A stretch of DNA of 64,000 nt from an uncultured Treponema sp. (GCA_949299755.1 CASGBA010000009.1:1-64000); one strand, 5' to 3'. Counted from the first letter of the stretch, positions 1-9,086 are shown. The notes: a model not told the origin generated them from the sequence alone. Made by a program: numbers and translations.

Positions 1-131
1 ATTCAAAGTGAAGGAGCCAAAAACAGCGCCGCAGGGATACGAGGCGCTGATTCAAAGTGAAGGAGCCAAAAACAGCGCCGCAGGGATACGAGGCTCTGAT
101 TCAAAGTGAAGGAGCCAAAAACAGCGCCGCA
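1..131. repeat. 49-bp tandem direct repeat
   Basis: A unit of 49 bp starts at 1, 50 and 99; the third copy diverges after about 33 bp. Copies one and two differ by one base (ggcgctg versus ggctctg). The period is not a multiple of three and no convincing ORF reads through, so I take it as intergenic. The array may extend beyond the left edge. There are no unique spacers, so it is not CRISPR. Confidence 0.9.
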
Positions 132-165
132 AAAACAAGTGGTGCTTAAAATATAGGGGAAGACA

Positions 166-2145
166 ATGATAACATATGATGACAACAAACTTTATTATCG
201 TTATAACCACGAAACAGTTCTTGTGGAACCTTGGGGAAAAAATGCCTTCCGAATAAGAGCTTGGAAGCAGGGAGAACGCCCACAGGAAAACTGGGCTTTA
301 ACGGAATCTGTCTCCTCCTTGGCAACTCTCCGGAAAGAGGATGACGTGTGGATTGTCACCAACGGAAAACTTTCTATACAGCTTACTTCCGGAGGAAAAT
401 TGTCTGCCTTCAACCAGAAAGGGAAAAAACTGTTGGAGGAATATCACCGAAACCGCAGGGACTTTAAAGATCCCAAATGCAGCGCAATTGAAGTTGAGGC
501 CAGGGAATTCCGTCCCATCCCGGGAGGAAACTATCATCTTACCGCAAGGTTTGAGTCCCTGGATGCAGCCGAAAAACTTTACGGCATGGGGCAATACCAG
601 CAGCCTTATTTGAATCTGAAAGGGGCTGATCTGGAATTGGCCCAGCGCAATTCCCAGGCTTCTGTCCCCTTCCTGCTGTCCTCATTGGGGTACGGGCTTT
701 TGTGGAACAATCCCTCGGTGGGCAGGGCCGTCCTTGGTAAAAACATAATGAGCTTTGAGTCCTATTCCTCCTGTTGCCTGGATTATTGGGTTGTGGCGGG
801 TGACAGCCCCGCTGAAATCCTTAAAGGTTATGCCTCTGTTACCGGGACGGTTCCCATGATGCCTGAATACGGATTGGGCTTCTGGCAGTGCAAGCTCCGC
901 TACCAAACCCAGGAAGAGCTTTTGTCGGTGGCCCGGGAATATAAGCGCAGGGGACTTCCCCTGGATGTTATTGTGGTGGATTTTTTCCACTGGCCCAGGC
1001 AGGGCGACTGGAAGTTTGATCCGGTTTACTGGCCGGATCCGAAGGGAATGGTTTCCGAGCTTAAAAAGATGGGTGTGGAATTGATGGTCTCCATTTGGCC
1101 CACCGTGGACAAGGAATCCGAAAATTACAATGAAATGAGGGAGTGCGGATATCTTTCCCTGTGCGAAAAGGGAATCCAGATTGAACAGGAATACATGGGA
1201 AGCACTGTTTTTTATGACGCCACTAATCCTGAAGCCCGGCAGTATGTTTGGAACAAGGCAAAAACCAATTATTATGACAAAGGTATCCGTATTTTCTGGC
1301 TGGATGAAGCAGAGCCGGAATTTTCCGCCTATGATTTTGACAATTACCGGTATCATTCTGGGCCTGTGCTCCAAGTGGGCAATATTTACCCGGTGTGTTA
1401 TGCCAAAACCTTTTATGATGGCATGGCCGCCGCCGGACAGAAGGACGTTGTAAACCTTATCCGCTGTGCCTGGGCTGGAAGTCAAAAATACGGCGCTCTG
1501 GTTTGGTCCGGCGATATTGCCTCCAGTTTTGAAAGTATGCGTAACCAATTGGCCGCCGGACTTAACATAGGGCTTGCGGGAATACCCTGGTGGACAACGG
1601 ACATCGGGGGATTCCACGGCGGAAACCCGGAGGACAAGGCTTTCCGGGAGCTGTTTGTCCGCTGGTTTCAGTGGGGTACTTTCTGCCCCGTGATGCGTCT
1701 CCACGGAGACCGGGAACCACGGCAGCCCCAGGTTGGCACCATCGGCGGTGCTCCGTGCCGTTCCGGGGCGCCCAATGAAGTATGGAGCTACGGCCCGGAA
1801 GTTTATGACATTTGTGTTAAATATTTACGGTTGAGGGAATCCCTGCGGGAATATACCCGGAGCCTTATGGCGGAGGCCCATAACAGCGGCGCCCCGGTGA
1901 TGCGGACGCTTTTTTATGAATTTCCCGGAGATCCGGTTTGTTGGGAAGTGGAGGACGAATATTGTTACGGCTCCAAATATTTGGTGGCGCCGGTTCTTTA
2001 TCCGGGGCAGAAAACCCGCCGGGTATATTTGCCCGAAGGATGCGGGTGGACGCTGATGGAAACCGGAAAGGATTTCCCCGGCGGCGGTTGGGTTAAAGTG
2101 GATTGCCCTCTGGATACCATGCCGGTTTTTGTCAGGAAAGAATAA
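166..2145 (+). CDS. GH31 alpha-glucosidase/alpha-xylosidase-type glycosidase
   Basis: This is a 659-residue retaining glycosidase of family GH31, cleaving alpha-linked glucosides or xylosides. An N-terminal beta-sandwich (about 1-230) precedes the TIM barrel. The catalytic aspartate is D380 in WLDEAEPE and the acid/base D450 in VWSGD, both placed as in GH31. Conserved barrel text includes LDVIVVDFFHW and IPWWTTDIGGF. There is no signal peptide, so it is probably cytoplasmic and acts on imported oligosaccharides. ATG 166 follows an AGGGGA ribosome site at 155-160. The WLDEAEPE form is one I associate with xylosidase-like members, but substrate cannot be fixed from sequence. Confidence 0.93.
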   Translation: MITYDDNKLYYRYNHETVLVEPWGKNAFRIRAWKQGERPQENWALTESVSSLATLRKEDDVWIVTNGKLSIQLTSGGKLSAFNQKGKKLLEEYHRNRRDFKDPKCSAIEVEAREFRPIPGGNYHLTARFESLDAAEKLYGMGQYQQPYLNLKGADLELAQRNSQASVPFLLSSLGYGLLWNNPSVGRAVLGKNIMSFESYSSCCLDYWVVAGDSPAEILKGYASVTGTVPMMPEYGLGFWQCKLRYQTQEELLSVAREYKRRGLPLDVIVVDFFHWPRQGDWKFDPVYWPDPKGMVSELKKMGVELMVSIWPTVDKESENYNEMRECGYLSLCEKGIQIEQEYMGSTVFYDATNPEARQYVWNKAKTNYYDKGIRIFWLDEAEPEFSAYDFDNYRYHSGPVLQVGNIYPVCYAKTFYDGMAAAGQKDVVNLIRCAWAGSQKYGALVWSGDIASSFESMRNQLAAGLNIGLAGIPWWTTDIGGFHGGNPEDKAFRELFVRWFQWGTFCPVMRLHGDREPRQPQVGTIGGAPCRSGAPNEVWSYGPEVYDICVKYLRLRESLREYTRSLMAEAHNSGAPVMRTLFYEFPGDPVCWEVEDEYCYGSKYLVAPVLYPGQKTRRVYLPEGCGWTLMETGKDFPGGGWVKVDCPLDTMPVFVRKE

Positions 2146-2166
2146 AGGTTTTTCCGCTCTTAGCCC

Positions 2167-3720
2167 CTATTCAGATTTTGCCTCAGACTTTGCGGCGGGT
2201 TTTGTGACGGGACTCTCCCCTTCGGGATGGGTGTGGCCTTCCTCAATTTCCGTTGCCAAGGGAATTTCCGCCTCGCCGGTGGAAACCAGTTCGAGCACCC
2301 TGTCCGGGGTTCCCATAATGAAAAGGATGTCTTTGTCCTGTATCTGCGTGTTTCCCCGCGGGGACATGATTTTTCCATTCCTCACCATTGATGAAACCAC
2401 AATGTCTTCCGGCAGGGAAATTTCAGAAAGCCTTTTCCCGCACCAGGGTGAGTTGGGATGTATTTCAACATCGACAACATCAAAGTCAGTTTTATCCAGG
2501 GCGAAAAGCTCCAGGGAATAGGGGGAATGGGTTTGGGGCGGAACAGAGAGATCCAGTTTTTTCGCCAGAAAAGAGAGGGTTGTGCCTTGCAGGGAGCAGG
2601 AAAAAAGGACGACGAAAAAAACAATATTGAAAATCAGTCCGTCTGAATCCAATCCGTAGGCAGCCGGATAGGTTGCCAGAATAATGGGGACGGCACCTTT
2701 CAATCCTCCCCAAGATATGAAGATTTTATCCTTCAGTGTGAATTTGAATGGTGCGGTGCATAAGAAAACCGTCACCGGACGTGCCACGAAAATCAATGCC
2801 AACGCCAGGATAATTCCCTGCTGCCAGACTTTCACCATTGAATGGGGGAAAACAAGAAGCCCCAGCATCAAGAACACAAACATATTTGAAAAGGAGGACA
2901 GACCCGAAATAAAGTGGGACAATCCCCTGCGGAACACAAAGTTCGTGTTCCCCATCCAATAACCCGCGAAAAACACCGCTATTGTGCCGTTCGCCCCGAT
3001 TATGTCGGCGGCGCTGTAAATCGAAACGACGACACCCACGTACAAAACGTAGAACATCGCTTGTTTGTCGTTGCCCAAATGGTTAAAAAGCCAGATTGCC
3101 ATCCGGCTCAAGATGAAGGCCGTCAGGATGCCGCCGCCGAATTGCCACAGAAGCTTGGCGGTGAAAACCGCATAATGGGAAAAGGTTGCGGATTCGGTGT
3201 TTTGCGCAAAGGTTATCATGAAAACCGTAAGCAAAATCGCCATGGGGTCGTTGGCTGCGGACTCTATTTCCAAGGTGGAAGAAACATTGGCCTTAACGGG
3301 CTTTTCCCGCATGATTGTCATGACGGCAGCGGCGTCGGTTGAAGAAATAATGGCGCCAATGAGGAATGCCAGACCCCAATCCATGTTCAGCAGAAAGTGG
3401 ATGAGGATTCCGAGGCAGACTGCCGTTATCATTATTCCGACAATTGCCAGGGAAAGGGAAGGCCCGCAGTATTTTTTCAGGTTGACTTTTTTTGTGTTGA
3501 ATCCGCTGTCAAACAGGATAAAGATAAGGGCCATGTTCGCAAAATCCCGGGCAGCCCTGTAATCACTGAAGGAAATCAAATCAAGGACATCGCTTCCTGC
3601 AAGCATTCCTATCCCGAGGAAAACCAGCAGAACCGGCAACCCTATCCGGGAACTGATTTTGGAGAGGAATGTTCCGATGACAATTAAGAGACCTAAAATC
3701 AGAATGAGGTAGGATGTCAT
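2167..3720 (-). CDS. nhaP2: K+/H+ antiporter, CPA1/NhaP2 type, with TrkA-C domain
   Basis: The 517-residue membrane protein has about 12 hydrophobic segments over residues 1-390, with an acidic GTFLSK/LGIGMLAGSD start and the STDAAAV motif typical of CPA1 cation/proton exchangers. A soluble regulator-of-conductance TrkA-C domain follows (about 410-480, VVDVEIHPNSPWCGKRL to IMGTPDRVLELV), as in NhaP2/CvrA potassium/proton antiporters, then a charged tail. It should export K+ in exchange for protons to control cytoplasmic potassium and pH. There is no Shine-Dalgarno; TATACT lies 7 nt before the ATG (3728-3733) with a poor 15-bp spacer to TTGCAA. Confidence 0.88.
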   Translation of the reverse strand: MTSYLILILGLLIVIGTFLSKISSRIGLPVLLVFLGIGMLAGSDVLDLISFSDYRAARDFANMALIFILFDSGFNTKKVNLKKYCGPSLSLAIVGIMITAVCLGILIHFLLNMDWGLAFLIGAIISSTDAAAVMTIMREKPVKANVSSTLEIESAANDPMAILLTVFMITFAQNTESATFSHYAVFTAKLLWQFGGGILTAFILSRMAIWLFNHLGNDKQAMFYVLYVGVVVSIYSAADIIGANGTIAVFFAGYWMGNTNFVFRRGLSHFISGLSSFSNMFVFLMLGLLVFPHSMVKVWQQGIILALALIFVARPVTVFLCTAPFKFTLKDKIFISWGGLKGAVPIILATYPAAYGLDSDGLIFNIVFFVVLFSCSLQGTTLSFLAKKLDLSVPPQTHSPYSLELFALDKTDFDVVDVEIHPNSPWCGKRLSEISLPEDIVVSSMVRNGKIMSPRGNTQIQDKDILFIMGTPDRVLELVSTGEAEIPLATEIEEGHTHPEGESPVTKPAAKSEAKSE

Positions 3721-3762
3721 GCTTCATAGTATATGACAGAAAACTTTCTTGCAAGTGTTTCT

Positions 3763-4890
3763 TTAAGTTTGCTTTTTTAGAACGAATAGATATTCAGAAA
3801 CGTGGATATTCCTGTTATTCAAGTTTCTGCTTCCCCGGAAAGTATTGTATTTTATTTCCTCTGTTTTTACGGCGCCGTATTTTTTTATCATGGATACCAT
3901 TTCTTCAAAATCTATGAAGCCTTCCGAATTGTAGGAAATTATAATGAATTTTGAATCCAGTTTATCGATTGTTTTTTCCAAGGCTTTAAGAGCTGAATTT
4001 TTTTTATTGAATACCGATCTGTTCCAATCATTCAATATTCCGGAAACTTTGCTCATGGGAGAATCTATTTTATTTTTTAATATTAAGTTAAGCATAAAGT
4101 AATTTGATCCGTATGGATGTTGGTTGTATGGAGAATCCAAATAGGCTATGTCAATGTTGCTAATTTTGGGGGCAAGATCTTCTGCCTTTTGCCGGTGTAT
4201 TTCCACTTCGGATTCAAAATTACTGAAAATAGGTTTTAGCAGTTCCACTTTTCCGAATATGCGCATTAAGGCATTTTTACCAGTGCCACCGAAACATCCA
4301 ATTCCGGTGGTCTTGTCTTTATAGAAACCTTTAAAAACCCCGCTTGTATTTACGTGTATTGAAGCTTCTGTTATCAGAGGAGCAAGGAAATACTTCCGGT
4401 ATTCCTGATTTGTCACGTGTTTTTCGATAAGATTCCTGTAGGTGTCAATCCGTAAGGCATTTTCCCGTGTGTAAAAGGCTCTTTCCCCTTTTTTTATGTT
4501 TTCATCGTTCTGTGGCGCATAGTTTTCCGTGATTATACCGGGGCTGAGACTGTATTCAAAATTATTGTCGATTTTTTCCCGGAAAGAACCGTAGGTGTTT
4601 TCATCAAAAGAACTTTTATTTGTTAAGTAACAGGAGTTTATAACCTGGGAATAGGTTTCTAGATCGTTCGCTATTAAAAGGGAGGCGTGGCGTTTCATCA
4701 TTCTTGCCACAATTCCAGAACCGGCAAATAAGTCCGCACATACACATTTGTCTTTGCCTAAAAGATTTTTTATTGCGGATACTTCTTTTTCAATATTGGG
4801 TATAAGTGAACGTTTGTTTCCTAAATACGTTATTAGTTGAGTCGTTAAATATTCTCCGTTTTCTTCGCTAATGCCGGAAAAGGTTTCCAT
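3763..4890 (-). CDS. Orphan N6-adenine DNA methyltransferase (D12 class)
   Basis: A 375-residue Dam-like D12-class methylase. QLITYLGNKRSL near residue 20 is the usual N-terminal motif, ADLFAGSGIVARM (52-64) is the AdoMet-binding FxGxG motif, and LDSPYNQHPYGSN (251-263) is motif IV. The catalytic tetrapeptide is D252-S-P-Y rather than the common DPPY. No restriction endonuclease lies nearby, so it is an orphan or a relic of a type II system. By eye the gene is much more AT-rich than its neighbours, which suggests acquisition. It lies 23 bp downstream of the regulator gene on the same strand. The recognition sequence is unknown. Confidence 0.88.
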   Translation of the reverse strand: METFSGISEENGEYLTTQLITYLGNKRSLIPNIEKEVSAIKNLLGKDKCVCADLFAGSGIVARMMKRHASLLIANDLETYSQVINSCYLTNKSSFDENTYGSFREKIDNNFEYSLSPGIITENYAPQNDENIKKGERAFYTRENALRIDTYRNLIEKHVTNQEYRKYFLAPLITEASIHVNTSGVFKGFYKDKTTGIGCFGGTGKNALMRIFGKVELLKPIFSNFESEVEIHRQKAEDLAPKISNIDIAYLDSPYNQHPYGSNYFMLNLILKNKIDSPMSKVSGILNDWNRSVFNKKNSALKALEKTIDKLDSKFIIISYNSEGFIDFEEMVSMIKKYGAVKTEEIKYNTFRGSRNLNNRNIHVSEYLFVLKKQT

Positions 4891-4913
4891 GGTTTTTATT
4901 GCGTGGGTTATGG

Positions 4914-5573
4914 CTAATCCGTGTTGTCTTTTATTTTTCTCAAGTATCTGTATACCGTCGGTTCTGAAATATTGAGCTCATCCGCAACCTGTTTCACGGC
5001 TCCTCTGGTGGAAAAAACCCCCCTCTTGTTTAGTTCAAGGATGATTTTTTCTTTTTCGGATGTGTGCATCGGCCTTCCCGGAGCCGCAACAGCAAGGATT
5101 GTACTGTGTATCAGGGTTGAGGAAATACCTTCGATAGAGTTATCCAAGGTTTCCGTCATTCCCGAGTTTTTATATTTACCCGGAATCTTAAAAGCTTTCA
5201 AAAGGCTTTGAATATTTCTGTCCACTATTTCTATGCTGGAAATATCATGGTTGATGCAGATGAGGCCGAGCAACTCTTTTCCTTCTTTTATGAAAAAGGT
5301 TGAGGAGACAAAACGTTTCCCTTTGCGGTTTCTTCCCTCATAATTAGCTATAAAATCCTTTTTTTCGTAAATTTTCTCTTTTATCAGCTTTTCCGCAAGC
5401 TCTGTCATTGGGGAGCCTATCTTTCTGCCGCTTAAATGTCCGTTGTATATTGCGACAACTGAATTTTCGTGGTTGTATGCGTCATGGAGGACAACTTCAA
5501 AATCGTCTCCGCAGATTTCACTGATGAAGGCTACCAAGGGAAAATAACGTTTTAGTTTTGCGTTGCCACCCAT
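4914..5573 (-). CDS. YheO/DauR-type transcriptional regulator (PAS + HTH)
   Basis: The 219-residue protein has a YheO-like PAS domain (about 8-125, with GDDFEVVLHD and VSSTFFIKEGKELLGLICINHDIS) and a C-terminal helix-turn-helix (about 170-215, AVKQVADELNISEPTVYRYLRKI). DauR, the named family member, regulates D-arginine catabolism. This gene is divergent from the RidA-symporter-serine dehydratase operon, so I infer that it senses an amino acid or imine intermediate and controls that operon. The start is preceded by GGAGGAG (minus strand, near 5580). Confidence 0.88.
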   Translation of the reverse strand: MGGNAKLKRYFPLVAFISEICGDDFEVVLHDAYNHENSVVAIYNGHLSGRKIGSPMTELAEKLIKEKIYEKKDFIANYEGRNRKGKRFVSSTFFIKEGKELLGLICINHDISSIEIVDRNIQSLLKAFKIPGKYKNSGMTETLDNSIEGISSTLIHSTILAVAAPGRPMHTSEKEKIILELNKRGVFSTRGAVKQVADELNISEPTVYRYLRKIKDNTD

Positions 5574-5667
5574 CAGCTCCTCCTCTCCGTCATTATATAC
5601 ACAAGCCTTAAAAAAACAAAGTATTTTATTAAAAAAATCGGGGAATCATTTTTTTGAAATATTTTTC

Positions 5668-5709
5668 TTGACAGATTTAAAAATGATAAATTATTATCAA
5701 AAGTGATAA
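5668..5709 (+). promoter_or_regulatory. Promoter and TGATAA repeats of the serine-catabolism operon
   Basis: TTGACA (5668-5673), an 18-bp spacer and TATTAT (5692-5697) form a strong promoter. An inverted repeat TGATAA (5684-5689) / TTATCA (5694-5699) overlaps the -10 box, and a further TGATAA follows at 5704-5709. A repressor bound there would block transcription; the divergent DauR-like regulator is the obvious candidate. The promoter is seen; the operator role is inferred. Confidence 0.7.
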
Positions 5710-5730
5710 TTTTTTTATTGGAGGCAGATG

Positions 5731-6108
5731 ATGAAAAAGCTAATTGAAACTGATTGCGCTCCTAAGCCTGTTGGGCCTTATTCCCAGGGTATAGAAGCAT
5801 CCGGCTTTGTTTTTGTTTCGGGTCAGCTGCCTGTTGACCCGAAAACCGGTGCTATGCCTGATAATCCCGGTGCACAAGCAAGGCAATCCCTGGAAAACGT
5901 GAAAGCGATTTTGGCGAAACAGGGCGTTTCAATGGCTGATGTAGTAAAAACAACAGTACTTTTGGCAGATATCGCTGACTTTGCCGAGGTTAATGAAGTA
6001 TATGCTTCTTATTTTCCTGCTCCGGAACCGGCCAGGTCCTGTTTTGCTGTGGCGGCTTTGCCAAAATCCGCCAAAGTCGAAATAGAGGTTATTGCGGTAA
6101 AATCCTGA
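5731..6108 (+). CDS. ridA: RidA-family enamine/imine deaminase
   Basis: A complete YjgF/YER057c/UK114 protein of about 125 residues. PKPVGPYSQGI, VFVSGQLPVDP and PARSCFAVAALP are family signatures; the arginine in PARSCF (R103 counted from ATG 5728) binds the substrate carboxylate. RidA hydrolyses 2-aminoacrylate released by serine/threonine dehydratases. That fits its place as first gene of an operon ending in L-serine dehydratase. Two ATGs are possible, 5728 and 5731; GGAGG at 5720-5724 is better spaced for 5731. Confidence 0.95.
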   Translation: MKKLIETDCAPKPVGPYSQGIEASGFVFVSGQLPVDPKTGAMPDNPGAQARQSLENVKAILAKQGVSMADVVKTTVLLADIADFAEVNEVYASYFPAPEPARSCFAVAALPKSAKVEIEVIAVKS

Positions 6109-6164
6109 AGTATGTTGTCCGCTTTTGCGGATTAAAACGCATCCTGATTTTGAGGAGGAAAAAA

Positions 6165-7406
6165 ATGGGTGAAAAGAAGATGAAGATCGGTCTCCTTCCA
6201 AGACTTCTCATCGCTATCGTTCTTGGTATTCTGATAGGAAGCTTTATGCCGGAAGTTTTCTGCCGGATTATCATCACGCTGTCAGGATTGTTCAGTACAT
6301 TCCTGTCCTTCATTATCCCGCTGATGATTGTCGCTTATGTATCAATGGGTATTGCAGGTCTTACATCCGGTGCGGGAGCCCTTCTTTTGGTGACTTTTTT
6401 GCTTGCATACGGATCATCATTGATTTGCGGTTCCCTGTCATTTATTGTTGCAAGTACAATCTTCCCCTCGTTTATTTCCCCCGATGTAGTCGACTTGATT
6501 GTGCAGGCATCATCCAGAACCCTTGACAGATATTTCAGCATCCCTGTAAGTCCGATTCTGGATACAACGGCAGCTGTTGTTCTTGCTTTTACCCTCGGTC
6601 TCTGTATTTCAGTTCTCCGCTCTAAAAAACAGTTGGGAGATTCTCTTTATAACTCATTGTCTGATTTTTCAAAAATCATTGATTTGGTTTTGAATAGAGT
6701 TATTGTTCCCGGTTTGCCCCTTTTGATTTGCGGTACATTTGTCAATATGACTTATTCCGGACAAACGGCCGCAATTCTTGGCGTTTTGTGGAAAGTATTC
6801 CTTATAGTCATAATCATGCACTTGGTGTATTTGCTGTTCTTGTTTATTGTTGCCGGATCTGTGGGAAAGAAAAATCCTTTCTTTTTGTTGCGTAATCAGG
6901 TAAGGGGCTACCTTACAGCTATTGGTACCCAGTCATCCGCCGCCACAATTCCTGTAAATCTTCAGTGTGCGGAAGCTGACGGTATTTCAGAAGAGGTCCG
7001 GGAATTCGTTGTCCCTGTTTGTGCAAATATTCATATGGCCGGTTCAATGATTACAATTACCGCTTGCGCTACTTCGGTTTGCCTCATGTATGATTTGCCT
7101 ATTGGCTTAAACATCGTCATTCCTTTTATTGCCATGCTGGGTATAGCCATGGTTGCGTCTCCCGGTGCCCCTGGCGGTTCAATTATGACGGCCCTTCCAT
7201 TCCTGTATATGATTTTCGGACGGGAAATGGGAGATGTAAACGGCCCTCTGTGCGCTATAATGATTGCGTTGTATCTTACACAGGATTCTTTTGGAACCGC
7301 TTGTAACGTTTCCGGAGACAACGCTATCGGTGTTATCGTTGACACAATCGCTAAGAAAATGCGTGGGACTGCGCCTGCCAACCAAAGTTCTTCGGCCGGA
7401 GAATGA
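6165..7406 (+). CDS. DAACS-family sodium:dicarboxylate/amino acid symporter
   Basis: This membrane carrier of about 413 residues belongs to the dicarboxylate/amino acid:cation symporter family (GltP, SstT relatives). It has multiple hydrophobic segments, the serine-rich reentrant motif TQSSAATIPV around residue 255, and the PGAPGGSIM segment before the last helices. Position between ridA and sdaAB suggests serine or threonine uptake, SstT-like, but substrate is inferred. A start at TTG 6150 would add five residues; ATG 6165 is chosen because AGGAGG (6153-6158) sits 6 nt upstream. Confidence 0.88.
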   Translation: MGEKKMKIGLLPRLLIAIVLGILIGSFMPEVFCRIIITLSGLFSTFLSFIIPLMIVAYVSMGIAGLTSGAGALLLVTFLLAYGSSLICGSLSFIVASTIFPSFISPDVVDLIVQASSRTLDRYFSIPVSPILDTTAAVVLAFTLGLCISVLRSKKQLGDSLYNSLSDFSKIIDLVLNRVIVPGLPLLICGTFVNMTYSGQTAAILGVLWKVFLIVIIMHLVYLLFLFIVAGSVGKKNPFFLLRNQVRGYLTAIGTQSSAATIPVNLQCAEADGISEEVREFVVPVCANIHMAGSMITITACATSVCLMYDLPIGLNIVIPFIAMLGIAMVASPGAPGGSIMTALPFLYMIFGREMGDVNGPLCAIMIALYLTQDSFGTACNVSGDNAIGVIVDTIAKKMRGTAPANQSSSAGE

Positions 7407-7439
7407 TTTTCGGTTGAAGATGTAAATATGGGAAACCAA

Positions 7440-7461
7440 CCGGCGGATTAAAATCCGCCGG
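7440..7461 (+). other. Intercistronic GC-rich hairpin
   Basis: CCGGCGGAT (7440-7448) and ATCCGCCGG (7453-7461) form a perfect 9-bp stem with a TAAA loop, between the symporter and sdaAB. No T-run follows, so it is more likely an mRNA-stability or processing element than a terminator. Confidence 0.6.
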
Positions 7462-7490
7462 ATTGACGGACGAATTTTCAGGAGGTTCAG

Positions 7491-8150
7491 ATGAATGTGT
7501 TCGATATTATCGGTCCCGTAATGATAGGTCCTTCAAGTTCCCATACTGCCGGAGCCGTAAGACTGGGGCGTATCGCTTCCAAGGTTTTGGGCGCGCGCCC
7601 CGTTCATGCAGACATTCTTTTGTCAGGATCCTTCGCCCAAACCCATAAAGGACACGGCACGGACAAGGCACTTATAGCGGGAATACTCGGGATGTATCCC
7701 GATGATGAAAGGGTCCGTTCTTCCCTGCAGATTGCGGAAAAGAAAGGCTTGGCTTTTTCCTTCGTTGAAGGGGATATACCCGAGTCCCATCCCAATACGG
7801 CAAGAATAACTTTAACCGGAGATAATGGGGAAAAGATTGTATTGCAGGGAGCTTCCACCGGTGGCGGGAATATTCTTGTTACAGAAATAAACGGAATGGA
7901 AGTTTCTGTTTCAGGACAATACAATACCCTGCTTGTCCTGCATCATGATAAACCCGGTGCCATCGCCGCTGTCACTAATTTTATGGCTTACTCCGGTATT
8001 AATATTGGAAATTTCAGATTGTCCCGTCCCAAAAAGGGTGGGGTCGCTGTTATGACGATTGAAGTCGATGGTTCTGTTTCCCAGCAAATGATTGACAATT
8101 TGAAAATCCTGCCAAATGTCATAAACGTTATTCTTATCAAAGTCATTTGA
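7491..8150 (+). CDS. sdaAB: L-serine dehydratase, beta subunit
   Basis: The 219-residue regulatory subunit of the iron-sulfur L-serine dehydratase, which converts serine to pyruvate and ammonia. NVFDIIGPVMIGPSSSHTAGA at the N-terminus is the family signature (SSSHT at 15-19). An ACT domain occupies about 145-219 (KPGAIAAVTNFMAYSGINIGNFRL). ATG 7491 follows AGGAGG. The alpha subunit follows 29 bp later; split subunits are usual in Firmicutes and spirochaetes. Confidence 0.95.
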   Translation: MNVFDIIGPVMIGPSSSHTAGAVRLGRIASKVLGARPVHADILLSGSFAQTHKGHGTDKALIAGILGMYPDDERVRSSLQIAEKKGLAFSFVEGDIPESHPNTARITLTGDNGEKIVLQGASTGGGNILVTEINGMEVSVSGQYNTLLVLHHDKPGAIAAVTNFMAYSGINIGNFRLSRPKKGGVAVMTIEVDGSVSQQMIDNLKILPNVINVILIKVI

Positions 8151-8179
8151 TTTTGACGGTTGTGTTTGAAGGGGATAAA

Positions 8180-9052
8180 ATGTTTGACTACAAAACAATA
8201 GAAGAACTTTGCGCAGAAGCCGAAAAACGAGGGACTTCGATTTCAGAAGTTGTTCTTGCGGATCAGTCTGAGGAAATGGAAATCGCTTCTGAGGACCTTT
8301 TTTCCAGAATGAAAACTAATCTGGACGTTATGCTGAAAGCTGTGGAAGAGGGTCGGAAGCCTAAGCTTAAATCAGCCTCAGGCCTCTCCGGCGGAGATGC
8401 CCACAAAATGGAATGCTATGCAGAGAGCGGTGGGATAACAGGCTCCTTTATGAATCGGGCCATGGCCCGTGCTCTTGCTGTTTCTGAATATAATGCCGCA
8501 ATGGGTAAAATTGTTGCGGCTCCTACAGCCGGAGCCTGCGGAATTCTTCCTGGAACAATTATTTCTGTTTTGAAGGAAGGTTTGTGCGACGAAAAATCCG
8601 CTGTCATGGCTCTTTTTACAGCCGGGGCGATTGGTATGGTAATTGCCAATAAAGCTTCCATTTCCGGCGCCCAGGGTGGTTGCCAGGCTGAATGTGGTTC
8701 AGCTTCTGCCATGGCGGCCGGTGCCTTGGTTGAATTGAAGGGAGGAACCCCGAGACAGGTTGCCGCCGCTTGTGCTATGGCAATAAAAAACTGTCTCGGT
8801 CTTGTTTGTGACCCGGTGGCCGGGTTGGTGGAGATTCCCTGTATAAAGCGCAATGTTGCCGGAACTGTGACAGCTTTTGCTTGCGCAGAAATGGCTCTTG
8901 CGGGAATTGAAAGTAAAATTCCTGTCGATGAATGCATAGCAGCCATGCGTAGTGTCGGGGATGCCATGTCGTCATTGTTAAAGGAAACAGCTTTGGGAGG
9001 GCTTGCCGCAACTCCTACCGGACAGGAACTTAAGCGTAGGGTTTTCGGATAA
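8180..9052 (+). CDS. sdaAA: L-serine dehydratase, iron-sulfur alpha subunit
   Basis: The catalytic subunit of about 290 residues. SGGDAHKMECYAESG and APTAGACGILPG are conserved, and the cysteines in CLGLVCDPVAGLVEIPC are expected to hold the oxygen-labile [4Fe-4S] cluster. The longer ORF begins at TTG 8147 and would overlap sdaAB; ATG 8180 is preferred because GAAGGGG precedes it and the protein then starts MFDYKTIEELC as in homologues. It ends the operon. No clear terminator is visible before the convergent HAD gene. Confidence 0.95.
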   Translation: MFDYKTIEELCAEAEKRGTSISEVVLADQSEEMEIASEDLFSRMKTNLDVMLKAVEEGRKPKLKSASGLSGGDAHKMECYAESGGITGSFMNRAMARALAVSEYNAAMGKIVAAPTAGACGILPGTIISVLKEGLCDEKSAVMALFTAGAIGMVIANKASISGAQGGCQAECGSASAMAAGALVELKGGTPRQVAAACAMAIKNCLGLVCDPVAGLVEIPCIKRNVAGTVTAFACAEMALAGIESKIPVDECIAAMRSVGDAMSSLLKETALGGLAATPTGQELKRRVFG

Positions 9053-9086
9053 CAATTGCGGGTTTTTATTCTCAAACGGTCAGGAT

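Noticed and set aside
1-131. CRISPR array
   Set aside because: Units are directly tandem with no spacers, and no cas gene is present.
682-1704. 340-residue open frame on the minus strand
   Set aside because: It lies wholly antisense to the GH31 barrel, has low-complexity shadow composition and no ribosome site; the GH31 frame has clear catalytic motifs.
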